Numbered from the stretch's first letter, positions 17,541 to 28,095 are shown. The stretch is 41,407 nt of DNA from Betaproteobacteria bacterium (GCA_029884335.1 JAOUIA010000032.1:1-41407), one strand, 5' to 3'. A program made the numbers and translations. The notes: a model not told the origin generated them from the letters alone.

Positions 17541-20000
17541 CTACGCCTTGATGCGACTCATCGACGGGTCGTAGAGCGGCCGCAGCGAGGCCGTCGCCGG
17601 GTACTCGCGTCCGGCGATGTCGACCGTCCACGCGCCGCGGTCGAGCCACGCCTGGTCGATCGGCGCGTCGGCCTCGATCATCGCCAGGCCGACCGCGCCG
17701 CCCAGCGTGTGGCCGTAGGACGCCGCGCGCACGTAGCCGAGCGCACGGCCGTCGCGTTTCACGATCTCGGCGTGGTACATGAGCGGCTCGGGGTCGCGCA
17801 CCAGCACCTGCACGAGCCGCTTGCGGAGCGGGCCAGCCGCCTTCTGCGCGAGGACGGCGTCGCGGCCGATGAAGCCGCCCGGCTTGTCGAGCGCCACCGC
17901 GAAGCCGAGCCCCGCCTCCAGCGCCGTGTCGGTGTTGTCGAGGTCGTGGCCGTAGTCGCGGTAGCCCTTCTCCATGCGCAGGCTCGCGAGCGCCTTGAGT
18001 CCCGCATGGCGCAGTCCAATGCCCTCGCCCGCGGCGACGATGCGCTCGTAGACGTGCACCGCCTGCTCGGCGGGCACGTACAGCTCGTAGCCCAGCTCGC
18101 CGAGGTAGGTGATGCGCACGCACAGCGCGCGCGCGAAGCCGACGTCGATCTCGCGCGCGGCGCGATACGGGAATGCCGCGTTCGTCATGTCGGCCGTCGT
18201 CAGCGCCTGCAGCAGCTCGCGCGAGCGCGGGCCCTGCACGTTGATCTGCGCGTACGCCGACGTCACGTCGGTGACGAATGCATGTGCTTCGCGTGGCGTG
18301 TGCCGCCGGAGCCATGTCTCGACGTGGCGGTGAGCGGTGTCGGTGGCCACCACCCAGAAGCGCTCGTCGTCGAGCTTGGTGACGGTGAGGTCGGCCTGCA
18401 GCTTCCCGGCCCCGTCGAGCCACTGCGTGTAGGTGATCGTGCCGGCCGCGCCGTCGACGGCGTTCGCGGAGACGCGGTCGAGCACCCGGCCCGCATCGCG
18501 TCCCTGCACGAGGAACTTGGACATGAACGACATGTCCATGACGATCACGCCCTCGCGCGCGGCGCGGTGCTCGGCTGCCCACCAGTCGAACCAGTTCTGC
18601 CGGCCCCACGACAGCCGCTCGACCTTCGGCTCGCAGCCTGCCGGCGCGTACCAGTCCGCGCCCTCCCAGCCGCTCACGTCCTTGAAGTACGCGCCGCGCG
18701 CGGCGAGGCGGTCGTGCAGCGGCGAGCGCTTCGCGCCGCGCGCCGTCTGCATCGAGCGCGTCGGGTAGTGGCACTGGTACACCATGCCCAGCGACTCCAT
18801 CGTGCGCGTGCGCCGGTACTCGGGATTCGCCTGGTGGCGGTGCAGCCGGTCGACGTTGAAGCCCGTGACGTCGACGTCGGGACGGCCGTGGACGATCCAG
18901 TGGGCCAGCACGCGGCCGAGCCCCCCGCCGGTCAGGATGCCGATCGAGTTGAGCCCCGCCGCGACGAAGTAGTTGGCGAGTTCGGGCGCCTCGCCGACGA
19001 TGGGCGCCAGGTCCGGCGTGAAGCTCTCCGGGCCGCAGAAGAACTTGCGCACGCCCGTCTCGAGCGCGATCGGCACGCGCTTCATCGCCGCCTCGACGTA
19101 GGGTCCCATGCGCTCCCAGTCGGGCGCGAGGTCGCCGAACGAGAAGTCCTCCGGCACGCCCTCCACGCGCCAAGGGGCGCACACGGTCTCGAACAGGCCG
19201 ATCATCAGGCCGCCGGTCTCCTCGCGGAAGTACCCGTACGAGGCCGGGTCCTCGATCACGGGCAGCGTGTTCGGCAGGCCGGCGATCTTCTCCGTGATCA
19301 GGTAGTAGTGCTCCGCGGCCTGCAGCGGCACCGCCACGCCCGCCTGCTCGCCGAGCTGACGCGCCCACATGCCCGCGCAGTTGACGACGTACTCCGCCTC
19401 GACGTCGCCGGCGGTCGTGCGCACGCCGGTCACCGCGCCGCGACGCTTCGTCACTCCGGTGACGCGCACGCCCTCGACGACGGTGGCTCCCTGCTGCCGC
19501 GCGCCCTTCGCCAGCGCCATCGTCACGTCGACGGGGTCGGCGCGGCCGTCCTCCTTGACGTAGAAGCCGGCCAGCACGTCGTCGGTGCGCGCGAGCGGGA
19601 AGAGCGCCTTCACTTCGGCGGCGGAGATCTCGTGAACGTCCACGCCACAGTGGCGGTTGAACGCCGCCACGCGCCGGTACTCCTCGAGCCGGTCGCGATC
19701 CGCCGCCAGCTCGATGAAGCCGACGGGGCGGAAACCCGTGGCCTGCCCGGTCTCGGCAGGCAGGCGCGCGTACAGGTCGCGCGTGTACTTGCGCATCTCG
19801 GTCGAAGTCTCCGACAGCGAGCCGAACGTGACGATCAGCCCGGCCGCGTGCCAGGTGGTGCCGGAAGTGATGCGGTCGCGCTCGATCAGCAGCACGTCCT
19901 TCCACCCCATGTGCGCGAGGTGGTAGGCGACCGAGCAGCCGATGACGCCGCCGCCGATCACGACGACGCGGGCGCGCGCAGGAAGCGAAGGCGCGGTCAT
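17541..20000 (-). CDS. FAD-dependent dimethylglycine/sarcosine dehydrogenase-like protein with GcvT domains
   Basis: The 819-residue protein fuses an N-terminal FAD-dependent amine oxidoreductase domain (VVVIGGGVIGCSVAYHLA, Rossmann motif) to C-terminal folate-binding aminomethyltransferase (GcvT) domains from about residue 430. The segment TSGTTWHAAGL contains the His that carries covalent FAD in dimethylglycine and sarcosine dehydrogenases. Such enzymes demethylate N-methyl amino acids and pass the one-carbon unit to tetrahydrofolate. The exact amine is uncertain, since this family is broad. ATG 20000 starts MTAPSLPARARVVVIGGG; a -10-like TATCAT lies at 20011-20006. It converges with maeB with a 2-nt gap and has no partner subunits nearby. 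Confidence 0.87.
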   Translation of the reverse strand: MTAPSLPARARVVVIGGGVIGCSVAYHLAHMGWKDVLLIERDRITSGTTWHAAGLIVTFGSLSETSTEMRKYTRDLYARLPAETGQATGFRPVGFIELAADRDRLEEYRRVAAFNRHCGVDVHEISAAEVKALFPLARTDDVLAGFYVKEDGRADPVDVTMALAKGARQQGATVVEGVRVTGVTKRRGAVTGVRTTAGDVEAEYVVNCAGMWARQLGEQAGVAVPLQAAEHYYLITEKIAGLPNTLPVIEDPASYGYFREETGGLMIGLFETVCAPWRVEGVPEDFSFGDLAPDWERMGPYVEAAMKRVPIALETGVRKFFCGPESFTPDLAPIVGEAPELANYFVAAGLNSIGILTGGGLGRVLAHWIVHGRPDVDVTGFNVDRLHRHQANPEYRRTRTMESLGMVYQCHYPTRSMQTARGAKRSPLHDRLAARGAYFKDVSGWEGADWYAPAGCEPKVERLSWGRQNWFDWWAAEHRAAREGVIVMDMSFMSKFLVQGRDAGRVLDRVSANAVDGAAGTITYTQWLDGAGKLQADLTVTKLDDERFWVVATDTAHRHVETWLRRHTPREAHAFVTDVTSAYAQINVQGPRSRELLQALTTADMTNAAFPYRAAREIDVGFARALCVRITYLGELGYELYVPAEQAVHVYERIVAAGEGIGLRHAGLKALASLRMEKGYRDYGHDLDNTDTALEAGLGFAVALDKPGGFIGRDAVLAQKAAGPLRKRLVQVLVRDPEPLMYHAEIVKRDGRALGYVRAASYGHTLGGAVGLAMIEADAPIDQAWLDRGAWTVDIAGREYPATASLRPLYDPSMSRIKA

Positions 20001-20076
20001 GGCGCGATGATACCGGCGCCCGGACGCGTAGGAGCGCGTCCCCCGGCGGCGAGACTCCTCGCCGCCTGCACGCAGG

Positions 20077-20160
20077 CTGACCCGGATCAAGCGCCCGCGG
20101 CCTCCCGGTGTCAGGATTGAGGGCTGCCGCGCTGCTGCAGCAGAAGCAGGCTGTGCCTGC
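20077..20160 (+). promoter_or_regulatory. FNR-like box and leader before pncB (box C)
   Basis: The box at 20077-20090 reads CTGAC-CCGG-ATCAA, one mismatch from the consensus. A -10-like CAGGAT (20112-20117) lies exactly 21 nt downstream. The predicted leader contains CTGCTGCAGCAG and a GCAGGC-TGT-GCCTGC hairpin (20146-20160) ahead of the start codon at 20191. Confidence 0.5.
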
Positions 20161-20190
20161 CGCGCGCGACCATCCGGCCAGGGCGACTCG

Positions 20191-21531
20191 ATGACCCCAG
20201 CGGGCGCGCTACTCACCGACCTCTACGAGCTCACCATGCTCGAGGCGTACCGGGCGGAGCGCATGCGCGGCACGGCAGTGTTCGAGATGTTCGTGCGCGC
20301 GCTGCCCCCGCAGCGGCGCTTCCTCGTCGCCGCCGGGCTCGCGCAGGTCGTGGACGAGCTCCTGGCCCTGCGCTTCACCGCCGGCGACCTCGCGTGGCTC
20401 GCCTCGACCGGGCGCTTCCGTCCGGACTTCCTCGAGTGGCTGCAGGGCTTCCGCTTCACCGGCGACGTCGACGCGCTGCCCGAGGGCACCGTGTTCTTCG
20501 CCGACGAGCCGCTGCTGCGCGTGAGCGCGCCCATCCACGAGGCCCAGCTCGTGGAAAGCCGCGTCCTCAACCTGCTGCACTACGAGACGATCGTGGCGAG
20601 CAAGGCGGCGCGCTCCGTCCTCGCCGCGTGCGGCAAGCCGCTGATCGACTTCGGGATGCGCCGCGCGCACGGTGCGGAAGCCGCGCTGCTGTCGGCGCGC
20701 GCGAGCTACCTCGCCGGCTTCGCCGGCACCGCGACGGTCGAAGCCGGGCGCCGATACGGCATCCCGGTCTACGGCACGATGGCGCACTCCTACGTGCAGG
20801 CGCACGCGACCGAGACGGAGGCCTTCGAGGCCTTCGCGCGCGCGCAGCCGCGCAACGCGGTCCTGCTGATCGACACCTACGACACCGAGCGCGGTGCGCG
20901 CAGGGTCGTGGAGCTTGCCCGGAGGCTGGCCCCCGAGGGGCTCCCGATCAGGGGCGTGCGCATCGACAGCGGCGACCTCGCCGAGCACGCGCGCCGCGTC
21001 CGGGCGATCCTCGACGACGGAGGCTTCCCCGCGATCACGATATTCGCCAGCGGGAATCTCGACGAGCACCGCATCGCCGATCTCGCGGCAGCGGGCGCGC
21101 CGATCGACGGCTACGGCGTCGGCACGCGCATGAACACCTCGGCGGACGCGCCCTATCTCGACTGCGCCTACAAGCTGCAGGAGTACGACGGCTTGCCGCG
21201 CCGCAAGCGTTCGGAGGGCAAGGCGACGTGGCCGGGGCGCAAGCAGGTCTACCGGCAGCGCGACGCGTCCGGTGCCTGGACGGGCGACGTGGTCACGCTC
21301 GCGTCACAGCCCCTCGACGGCCAGCCGCTGCTGGCGCCCGTGCTGCGCAATGGGCGACTCCTGCGCGCCATGCCGACCCTGCAGGACTCCCGGGAGCGAG
21401 CCAGCCGCGAGATCGCCGCGCTCCCGCCGGCGCTGCGCCGGCTGGAACCCGCCGGACCCGGGGAAGCGGTCGCGGCGCGGATTGCCGAGCCGCTGCGAGC
21501 ACTCGCCGCCGAGCTGGACGCGTCGGCCTGA
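20191..21531 (+). CDS. pncB: Nicotinate phosphoribosyltransferase
   Basis: PncB joins nicotinate to PRPP to form nicotinate mononucleotide, the entry step of NAD salvage. The 446-residue protein opens LLTDLYELTMLEAYRAERM, a family signature. It has H199 in GTMAHSYVQ (the His phosphorylated during catalysis in this family), RIDSGDL and GVGTRMNTS, where the ribose-phosphate is held. The rest, including YKLQEYDG and KATWPGRKQVYR, fits bacterial PncB. It converges with the GroEL gene (6-nt gap). An FNR-like box lies upstream. The second salvage enzyme, PncA, is encoded at 27390-28025 and also lies behind such a box. Confidence 0.93.
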   Translation: MTPAGALLTDLYELTMLEAYRAERMRGTAVFEMFVRALPPQRRFLVAAGLAQVVDELLALRFTAGDLAWLASTGRFRPDFLEWLQGFRFTGDVDALPEGTVFFADEPLLRVSAPIHEAQLVESRVLNLLHYETIVASKAARSVLAACGKPLIDFGMRRAHGAEAALLSARASYLAGFAGTATVEAGRRYGIPVYGTMAHSYVQAHATETEAFEAFARAQPRNAVLLIDTYDTERGARRVVELARRLAPEGLPIRGVRIDSGDLAEHARRVRAILDDGGFPAITIFASGNLDEHRIADLAAAGAPIDGYGVGTRMNTSADAPYLDCAYKLQEYDGLPRRKRSEGKATWPGRKQVYRQRDASGAWTGDVVTLASQPLDGQPLLAPVLRNGRLLRAMPTLQDSRERASREIAALPPALRRLEPAGPGEAVAARIAEPLRALAAELDASA

Positions 21532-21537
21532 ACGAGG

Positions 21538-23154
<1,617 letters not shown>

Positions 23155-23189
23155 CGCCATCTCCCGTGATCGCGGTATTGCGCTTGATC

Positions 23190-23230
23190 AGCATGCGCCT
23201 TGCGCGCCCGGACCTCTTGCCCTCGATCAA
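23190..23230 (-). promoter_or_regulatory. FNR-like box and -10 for the groEL paralogue (box D1)
   Basis: The box at 23217-23230 reads TTGCC-CTCG-ATCAA on the plus strand, thus TTGAT-CGAG-GGCAA toward groEL. A -10-like CATGCT at 23195-23190 (minus strand) lies exactly 21 nt away. A weaker half-matching site, TTGCG-CTTG-ATCAG (23178-23191), overlaps the predicted start of transcription. Confidence 0.5.
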
Positions 23231-23281
23231 GCGTCGTCGCTCAGGGCGCCCGGCGGCAGCCCCGCACGCTCGCGCCGACGC

Positions 23282-23323
23282 TTGCCCGCGATCAACGCCC
23301 CGCTCCTTGCGCCGCCGCAGACT
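23282..23323 (+). promoter_or_regulatory. FNR-like box before the Lon-like protease gene (box D2)
   Basis: The box at 23282-23295 reads TTGCC-CGCG-ATCAA, 65 bp from box D1, so the divergent groEL and protease genes each have one. A weak -10-like CAGACT (23318-23323) lies 22 nt downstream. The protease start codon is at 23379. Confidence 0.5.
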
Positions 23324-23378
23324 GACCGCATCGGATGGAGCCGCCGCGACCGCGCGCACGGCCTTCGGGAGCTTGCTC

Positions 23379-25847
23379 ATGACGCAGGGCGAAACGCAGC
23401 GCGATCCCGACCTGCCCGCGGGGCGCATGGCGCCGGAACGACTGGCCCGGCGCTGCGAGGCCGGCGCCATCCCCTTCGAGACCACTGCCGGGATCGACGA
23501 CGGCGGCGAAGTTCTCGGCCAGCGACGCGCGATCGCGGCGATCGAATTCGGCATCGGCATGCGCGACGAGGGCTACAACCTCTTCGCGATGGGTGCCGAA
23601 GGCGTGGGCAGGCGGACGCTGGCTCGCCGTTTCCTCGACCGCGCCGCGGCAGCCCGCCCCGTCCCCGCCGACTGGTGCTACGTGTTCAACTTCCGCGTCC
23701 CGCACCGGCCGACCGCCATCGCCCTGCCCGCCGGCCGCGGCGCGGCGTTCCAGCAGGACATGGCGCGCCTCGTCGACGACCTGCGCGCGGGCATTCCGGC
23801 AGCCTTCGAGGCCGACGAGTACCGCAACCGCCGCCAGGAGATCCTGAACGACCTCTCCGAGCGGCAGGAATGCGCGATCCGCGCGATCGGCGACCGGGCG
23901 CGCGAGCAGGGCATCGGGCTGCTGCGCACGCCCGGCGGCTTTGCGTTCGCGCCGCTCAAGGGCGACGAGGTCATGCCGCCCGAAGCGTTCCAGGAGCTCG
24001 GCGACGAGCAGCGCTCCGCGATCGAGAACCGCATCGCGGCGCTGCAGAAGGAGCTCGAGCGCGTCATCGAGGAGATGCCGAAGTGGCGGCGCGAAGCGCA
24101 GCACAGGCTGCGCGAGCTGGACCGCCAGGTCACGCGCAGCGTGATCACCGGCCTCATCGACGAGATCGTCGCGGCCTACCGCGACGTCCCCGCCACGCAG
24201 CGCTACTTCGACGGCCTGCGCGAGGACGTGCTCGACAATGCACAGCACTTCCAGCAGCCGAAGGAAGGCGAGGCGCACGCGCTGCTCGGGCTGCTCGGCG
24301 CGCGGCCGGACGCGGGCGACGCCGCGTTGCGGCGCTACGCCGTGAACCTGCTGATCGAGCATCCCGCGGCGGGAAGCGCCCCCGTCGTCGACGAGGACAA
24401 CCCCACGCACGACGCGCTCGTGGGGCGCATCGAGCACGTCTCCCAGCTCGGCGCGCTGGTGACCGACTTCACGATGATCAAGGCCGGCGCCCTGCACCGT
24501 GCCAACGGCGGCTACCTGATCGTCGACGCGCTGAAGCTCCTCTCCCACCCGCTCGCGTGGGAGGCGCTCAAGCGCGCGTTGCGATCCCGGGAGGTGCGCG
24601 TGGAGTCGCTCGGGCAGGCGCTCGGGCTGATCAGCACGCAGGCGCTGGAGCCCGAGCCGGTCCCGCTCGACGTCAAGGTCGTCCTCGTGGGGCAGCCGCG
24701 CCTCTACCACCTCCTGCACGCGCTCGACCCCGAGTTCGCCAAGCTCTTCAAGGTGGCGGTCGACTTCGAGGACGACGTCGAGCGCACCGCGGAGACGGAA
24801 GCGGGCTACGCGCGCCTGATCGCGTCGATGGCGGGCGCCCACGCGCTCCGCCCCCTCGATCGCGCGGCGGCGGCGCGCGTCGTCGAGCAGGCCTCGCGCG
24901 CGTGCGGCGACGCCGAGCGCCTCTCGGTCGCCATGGAGCCGCTGCTCGAGGTGCTCCGCGAAGCCGACCACTGGGCGGGCCTCGCCGGCCGCGACGTGAC
25001 CTCGGCCGCCGACGTCGACGCCGCGCTCGGCGCGAGGCTGCGGCGCGCCGACCGCATCCCGGCTCGCCTGCGCGAGGAGATGATGCGCGGCCGGCTGCTC
25101 GTCGCGACGTCGGGTGGCCGCGTGGGGCAGGTCAACGGGCTCTCGGTGGGCGACTTCGGCGGCGTGCTGTTCGGCATACCGGTGCGCATCACCGCACGCG
25201 TGCGCCTGGGCGGCGGCAGCGTGGTCGACATCGAGCGCGAGGCCGAGCTCGGCGGGAGGATCCACTCCAAGGGCGTGATGATCCTCGCCGGCTACCTCGC
25301 CGCGCACTACGCGCCGCGCTACCCGCTCTCGCTGGCGGCCACGCTGGTCTTCGAGCAGACGTACGGCACCGTCGAAGGCGACAGCGCGTCGTGCGCCGAG
25401 CTCTGCGCGCTGCTGTCTGCGCTTGCCGACGTGCCGGCCTCCAACGCGATCGCCGTCACCGGATCGGTCAACCAGCACGGCGAGGTGCAGGCCGTGGGCG
25501 CGGTGAACGAGAAGATCGAAGGCTACTTCGACCTCTGCCGGCTGCGCGCGCTCGACGGCAGCCAGGGCGTCGTCGTCCCGGCGGCGAACGCAGCGCAGCT
25601 CATGCTGCGCGAGGACGTCGTCGACGCCGTGGCCCGGGGGCTTTTCGCGGTCCACGCCGTGCGCACCGTCGACGAGTGCCTGGAGATCCTCGCGGGGACG
25701 CCCGCCGGCGAGCGCGACGCGCTCGGCCGCTTCCCTGCCGGGACGCTCAACGCGCGGATCGAGGAGCGCCTGGCCGACTACGCCGTGCGGGCGCGCACGT
25801 TCGCCGTGCCTGGGCCGCGCCGCGGCAAGCGGGGCGAGCGGTCATGA
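23379..25847 (+). CDS. Lon-like ATP-dependent protease (LonB/AAA_32 type)
   Basis: This 822-residue protein would unfold and degrade substrates in the cytoplasm. A short N-terminal part leads to a degenerate Walker A, GAEGVGRRT at 72-80, with Arg where Lys is usual, and a Walker B-like YLIVDALKLL lacking the usual Glu. The C-terminal Lon protease domain carries the catalytic dyad S669 (EGDSAS) and K712 (VNEKIEG); the 43-residue spacing equals that of E. coli Lon. It resembles the heat-shock-linked AsrA-type proteases of Pseudomonas more than LonA. ATG 23379 is chosen because GGGAG sits 8 nt upstream; the frame is open back to 23166 but that stretch holds the FNR-like boxes. It is coupled to the next gene by an ATGA overlap. 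Confidence 0.9.
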   Translation: MTQGETQRDPDLPAGRMAPERLARRCEAGAIPFETTAGIDDGGEVLGQRRAIAAIEFGIGMRDEGYNLFAMGAEGVGRRTLARRFLDRAAAARPVPADWCYVFNFRVPHRPTAIALPAGRGAAFQQDMARLVDDLRAGIPAAFEADEYRNRRQEILNDLSERQECAIRAIGDRAREQGIGLLRTPGGFAFAPLKGDEVMPPEAFQELGDEQRSAIENRIAALQKELERVIEEMPKWRREAQHRLRELDRQVTRSVITGLIDEIVAAYRDVPATQRYFDGLREDVLDNAQHFQQPKEGEAHALLGLLGARPDAGDAALRRYAVNLLIEHPAAGSAPVVDEDNPTHDALVGRIEHVSQLGALVTDFTMIKAGALHRANGGYLIVDALKLLSHPLAWEALKRALRSREVRVESLGQALGLISTQALEPEPVPLDVKVVLVGQPRLYHLLHALDPEFAKLFKVAVDFEDDVERTAETEAGYARLIASMAGAHALRPLDRAAAARVVEQASRACGDAERLSVAMEPLLEVLREADHWAGLAGRDVTSAADVDAALGARLRRADRIPARLREEMMRGRLLVATSGGRVGQVNGLSVGDFGGVLFGIPVRITARVRLGGGSVVDIEREAELGGRIHSKGVMILAGYLAAHYAPRYPLSLAATLVFEQTYGTVEGDSASCAELCALLSALADVPASNAIAVTGSVNQHGEVQAVGAVNEKIEGYFDLCRLRALDGSQGVVVPAANAAQLMLREDVVDAVARGLFAVHAVRTVDECLEILAGTPAGERDALGRFPAGTLNARIEERLADYAVRARTFAVPGPRRGKRGERS

Positions 25848-26677
25848 GATTTCGGCGCATCGTCGCCGCGCTGGACACGGCGCGGCCGGCGGCCCTTGGC
25901 ACGGCCATCGGGCTCGCCCGCGCCCTGGAGGCCGAACTGGTCGGCCTGTTCGTCGAGGACGCCGAGCTGCTCGACCTGGCCGCGCTTCCGTTCGGGGAGG
26001 TCGGCTACCTCTCGCCGATGCGGCGCGAGCTCGACGTGGGACGAATGGAGCGCGGATTGCGGGCGAAGGCCCGGCGCATCGAGCAGCAACTCGGTTCGCA
26101 CCTCGCCGGCCTGCCGGTGAAGTGGTCGTTCGAGGTGGTGCGCGGGCGCTTCGCCGCGGCCGTGACGACGATCGCGACGGCCGACGACATCGTCGTGGTG
26201 GCCACCCCGCACGGCGCCACCATCGGGTCGGGCCGCGGCGCGGACCTCGCGCAGGTGTTCCGTGCCCTGCGCTCGCCGGTGCTCGTGGTTCGCGATCCCT
26301 TGCCGGCCGCCGGCCGCCTGGCGGTGATCGTCATGCAGCGATCGCCCGACGAAGCTGCGCGCGCGATCGCGGCGTTCGCGCCCAGCCACGGCAATTCCGC
26401 GCTGATCGCCCTCGAGGGGCGCGAAGAGGAAGAGCCTCAGCCTGGAATGCACGATCTCGAGCGAATGCTCGCCAGCCGCGGCGTCCGCGTCGGCACGCGC
26501 GTGCTCCCCCGCCGCACGCGCGCCTCGCTCGAGCGCCTGCTCGCCGAGGAGCCGCAGGCAGTCGTCGTCGTGACGGCGGGATCGCGCGAGGCGCGAAGCG
26601 AGCTGCTCGACCTGCTCCCCTGCCCCGTCCTCGTGCTGCCGGAGCTCGCGCCCGACGCCACCGACGAGCGCCGGTGA
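25844..26677 (+). CDS. Tandem universal-stress-protein-like protein
   Basis: The 277-residue protein begins FRRIVAALDTARPAALGTAIGLARALEAEL, the Usp fold's first strand and helix. Its first half ends in IVVVATPHG and SPVLVVRD, the usual end of a Usp domain. The second half (about 155-277) repeats the pattern more weakly, ending CPVLVLPEL, so it is probably a degenerate second Usp unit. The usual ATP-binding Gly-rich loop is poorly kept. Its start overlaps the stop of the Lon-like gene (ATGA), so the two are translationally coupled and probably act together. The role of this pair is not known to me; the protein may tune or guide the protease. Confidence 0.75.
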   Translation: MRFRRIVAALDTARPAALGTAIGLARALEAELVGLFVEDAELLDLAALPFGEVGYLSPMRRELDVGRMERGLRAKARRIEQQLGSHLAGLPVKWSFEVVRGRFAAAVTTIATADDIVVVATPHGATIGSGRGADLAQVFRALRSPVLVVRDPLPAAGRLAVIVMQRSPDEAARAIAAFAPSHGNSALIALEGREEEEPQPGMHDLERMLASRGVRVGTRVLPRRTRASLERLLAEEPQAVVVVTAGSREARSELLDLLPCPVLVLPELAPDATDERR

Positions 26678-26731
26678 CGGCGCACGACCGCGGGTTGCGC
26701 CGGCCCGGCGCGCGGGTCTTCGGGGAGGTCG

Positions 26732-26772
26732 TTGACAGCCGTCAATGGGGCGTGTCGCCCCCGGCGTAGATT
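26732..26772 (+). promoter_or_regulatory. Perfect FNR/DNR-like palindrome and -10 before usp (box E)
   Basis: TTGAC-AGCC-GTCAA at 26732-26745 is a perfect palindrome of the FNR/DNR/NNR type. The -10 hexamer TAGATT (26767-26772) begins exactly 21 nt downstream. The predicted start of transcription is about 26779-26780. Confidence 0.65.
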
Positions 26773-26778
26773 GGGATC

Positions 26779-26840
26779 GGTGCCTGGGACATGCGATGCG
26801 CCCGGCCGCGCGCGGCGCCGGGCGCATGGCTGCAGGCACC
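26779..26840 (+). promoter_or_regulatory. Nested hairpin at the predicted 5' end of the usp-pncA mRNA
   Basis: An outer stem, GGTGCCTG (26779-26786) with CAGGCACC (26833-26840), encloses an inner stem, ATGCGCCCGGC (26796-26806) with GCCGGGCGCAT (26817-26827). All 19 base pairs are exact. The structure begins at the predicted transcription start. A 5'-terminal hairpin of this kind could protect the mRNA from RNase E or RppH, or act as a regulatory leader. Confidence 0.55.
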
Positions 26841-26905
26841 GAAGGCTGCGCGCGGGTTGCCGGCGAGCCGTTCCGCATCGCCGGGACGACTACGGGAGAT
26901 CCTAC

Positions 26906-27352
26906 ATGTACAAGCGCATCCTCATCGCAACCGACGGGTCCGATCGTTCGCCCAAGGCGATCGCGGAAGGGATCGCGGTCGCGAAGGCGCACGGCGCCGC
27001 CGTGGTCGGCTTCCACGCACGTCCTCCGGCACCGCCGCTCTACTACGGCGAAGTGGCGGTCATGGTGCCGCGCGACGTCACCGAGGCCTTCGAAAAGGAG
27101 AGCGTGGCGACCGCCGAGCGCTACGTCGCGGCGATTGCCGGAGCCGCGAAGCAGGCAGGCGTCCCGTTCACGGGCCTGCAGTACCCGAGCGCATCGCCCG
27201 CCGACGCCATCCTCGAGACGGCCGAGAAGGAGAAGTGCGACCTCATCGTAATGGCGTCGCACGGCCGCAAGGGCCTGGCGCGGGTCGTGCTCGGCAGCGA
27301 GACCGTCAAGGTCCTCACGCACTCCAGGGTGTCGGTGCTCGTGACGCACTGA
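26906..27352 (+). CDS. Universal stress protein (UspA family)
   Basis: This 148-residue protein is a typical single-domain Usp. It opens YKRILIATDGSDRSPKAI and ends in the nucleotide-binding loop ASHGRKGLARVVLGSETVKVL. That loop fits the G-2x-G-9x-G(S) pattern, except that the first Gly is Ala. It closes with the final strand VSVLVTH. Such proteins bind ATP or AMP and support survival under starvation, hypoxia or other stress. ATG 26906 follows GGGAGA. It is preceded by a perfect FNR/DNR-like palindrome and a long leader hairpin, and followed after 37 nt by pncA, probably in one operon. Confidence 0.93.
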   Translation: MYKRILIATDGSDRSPKAIAEGIAVAKAHGAAVVGFHARPPAPPLYYGEVAVMVPRDVTEAFEKESVATAERYVAAIAGAAKQAGVPFTGLQYPSASPADAILETAEKEKCDLIVMASHGRKGLARVVLGSETVKVLTHSRVSVLVTH

Positions 27353-27389
27353 GCCCGGGCGGCCGGGACGCACGGCCGCGCGGCAGCGC

Positions 27390-28025
27390 ATGGGCATAGT
27401 CACTACGCCGCGCGACGTCCTGCTCGTCGTCGACCTGCAGAACGACTTCCTGCCGGGCGGCGCGCTCGAGGTGCCCGATGCCGGCGCGGTGGTGCCGCTG
27501 GCCAATCGGCTGGCGGGGGCGTTCGCGCACGTGCTGCTGACGCAGGACTGGCACCCGCCCGGCCATCGCTCGTTCGCCTCGGGCCACGCCGGCCGCGTGC
27601 CCTTCGAGGTGGTCGAACTGGACTACGGGCCGCAGGTGCTGTGGCCGGATCACTGCGTGCAGGGCACGCGGGGAGCGGAGTTCGCCGCGTCGCTCGCGAT
27701 CCCGCAGGCCGAGCTGGTCATCCGCAAGGGCTGCCGTCGCGACGTCGACAGCTACTCCGTGTTCTGCGAAGCGGATCGCAGGACGCGCACGGGCCTCGCC
27801 GGCTACCTGCGCGAGCGCGGCTTCACGCGCGTCTTCATCGCGGGGCTCGCGACCGACTTCTGCGTGGCGTGGTCGGCGCTGGACGCGCGCGCGGACGGTT
27901 TCGACGCGCTCGTCGTCGAGGACGCGTGCCGCGCGATCGACAAGGGCGGCTCGCTGGCCGCCGCGTGGGAGCGCATGAGAGCTGCGGGCGTCGCGCGGGT
28001 CAGGACCACGGACTTCCCCGCCTGA
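27390..28025 (+). CDS. pncA: Nicotinamidase
   Basis: PncA hydrolyses nicotinamide to nicotinate and ammonia, feeding PncB in NAD salvage. The 211-residue protein has the isochorismatase-fold catalytic set: Asp in VVDLQNDFLPGGAL, metal-site residues in TQDWHPPGHRSF, Lys in VIRKG, and the nucleophilic Cys in GLATDFCVAWSA. LWPDHCVQGTRGAEF and VDSYSVF are characteristic of true nicotinamidases. It lies 37 nt after usp on the same strand with no terminator between, so it likely shares the FNR-like promoter. A general isochorismatase-family hydrolase is the less likely alternative. Confidence 0.92.
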   Translation: MGIVTTPRDVLLVVDLQNDFLPGGALEVPDAGAVVPLANRLAGAFAHVLLTQDWHPPGHRSFASGHAGRVPFEVVELDYGPQVLWPDHCVQGTRGAEFAASLAIPQAELVIRKGCRRDVDSYSVFCEADRRTRTGLAGYLRERGFTRVFIAGLATDFCVAWSALDARADGFDALVVEDACRAIDKGGSLAAAWERMRAAGVARVRTTDFPA

Positions 28026-28056
28026 CCGCCTCGAGCGGTGGCAGGTGCCGTTCAGG

Positions 28057-28085
28057 CAAGCAAAGGGCCCGCGGTCTCGCAGGCC
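28057..28085 (-). terminator. Intrinsic terminator of tRNA-Arg
   Basis: On the minus strand the tRNA is followed by GGCCTGCG-AGAC-CGCGGGCC (28085-28066, one G-U pair) and then CTTTGCTT. It lies 11 nt beyond the tRNA 3' end and between the convergent pncA and tRNA genes. Confidence 0.6.
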
Positions 28086-28095
28086 CCTGGGTGAT

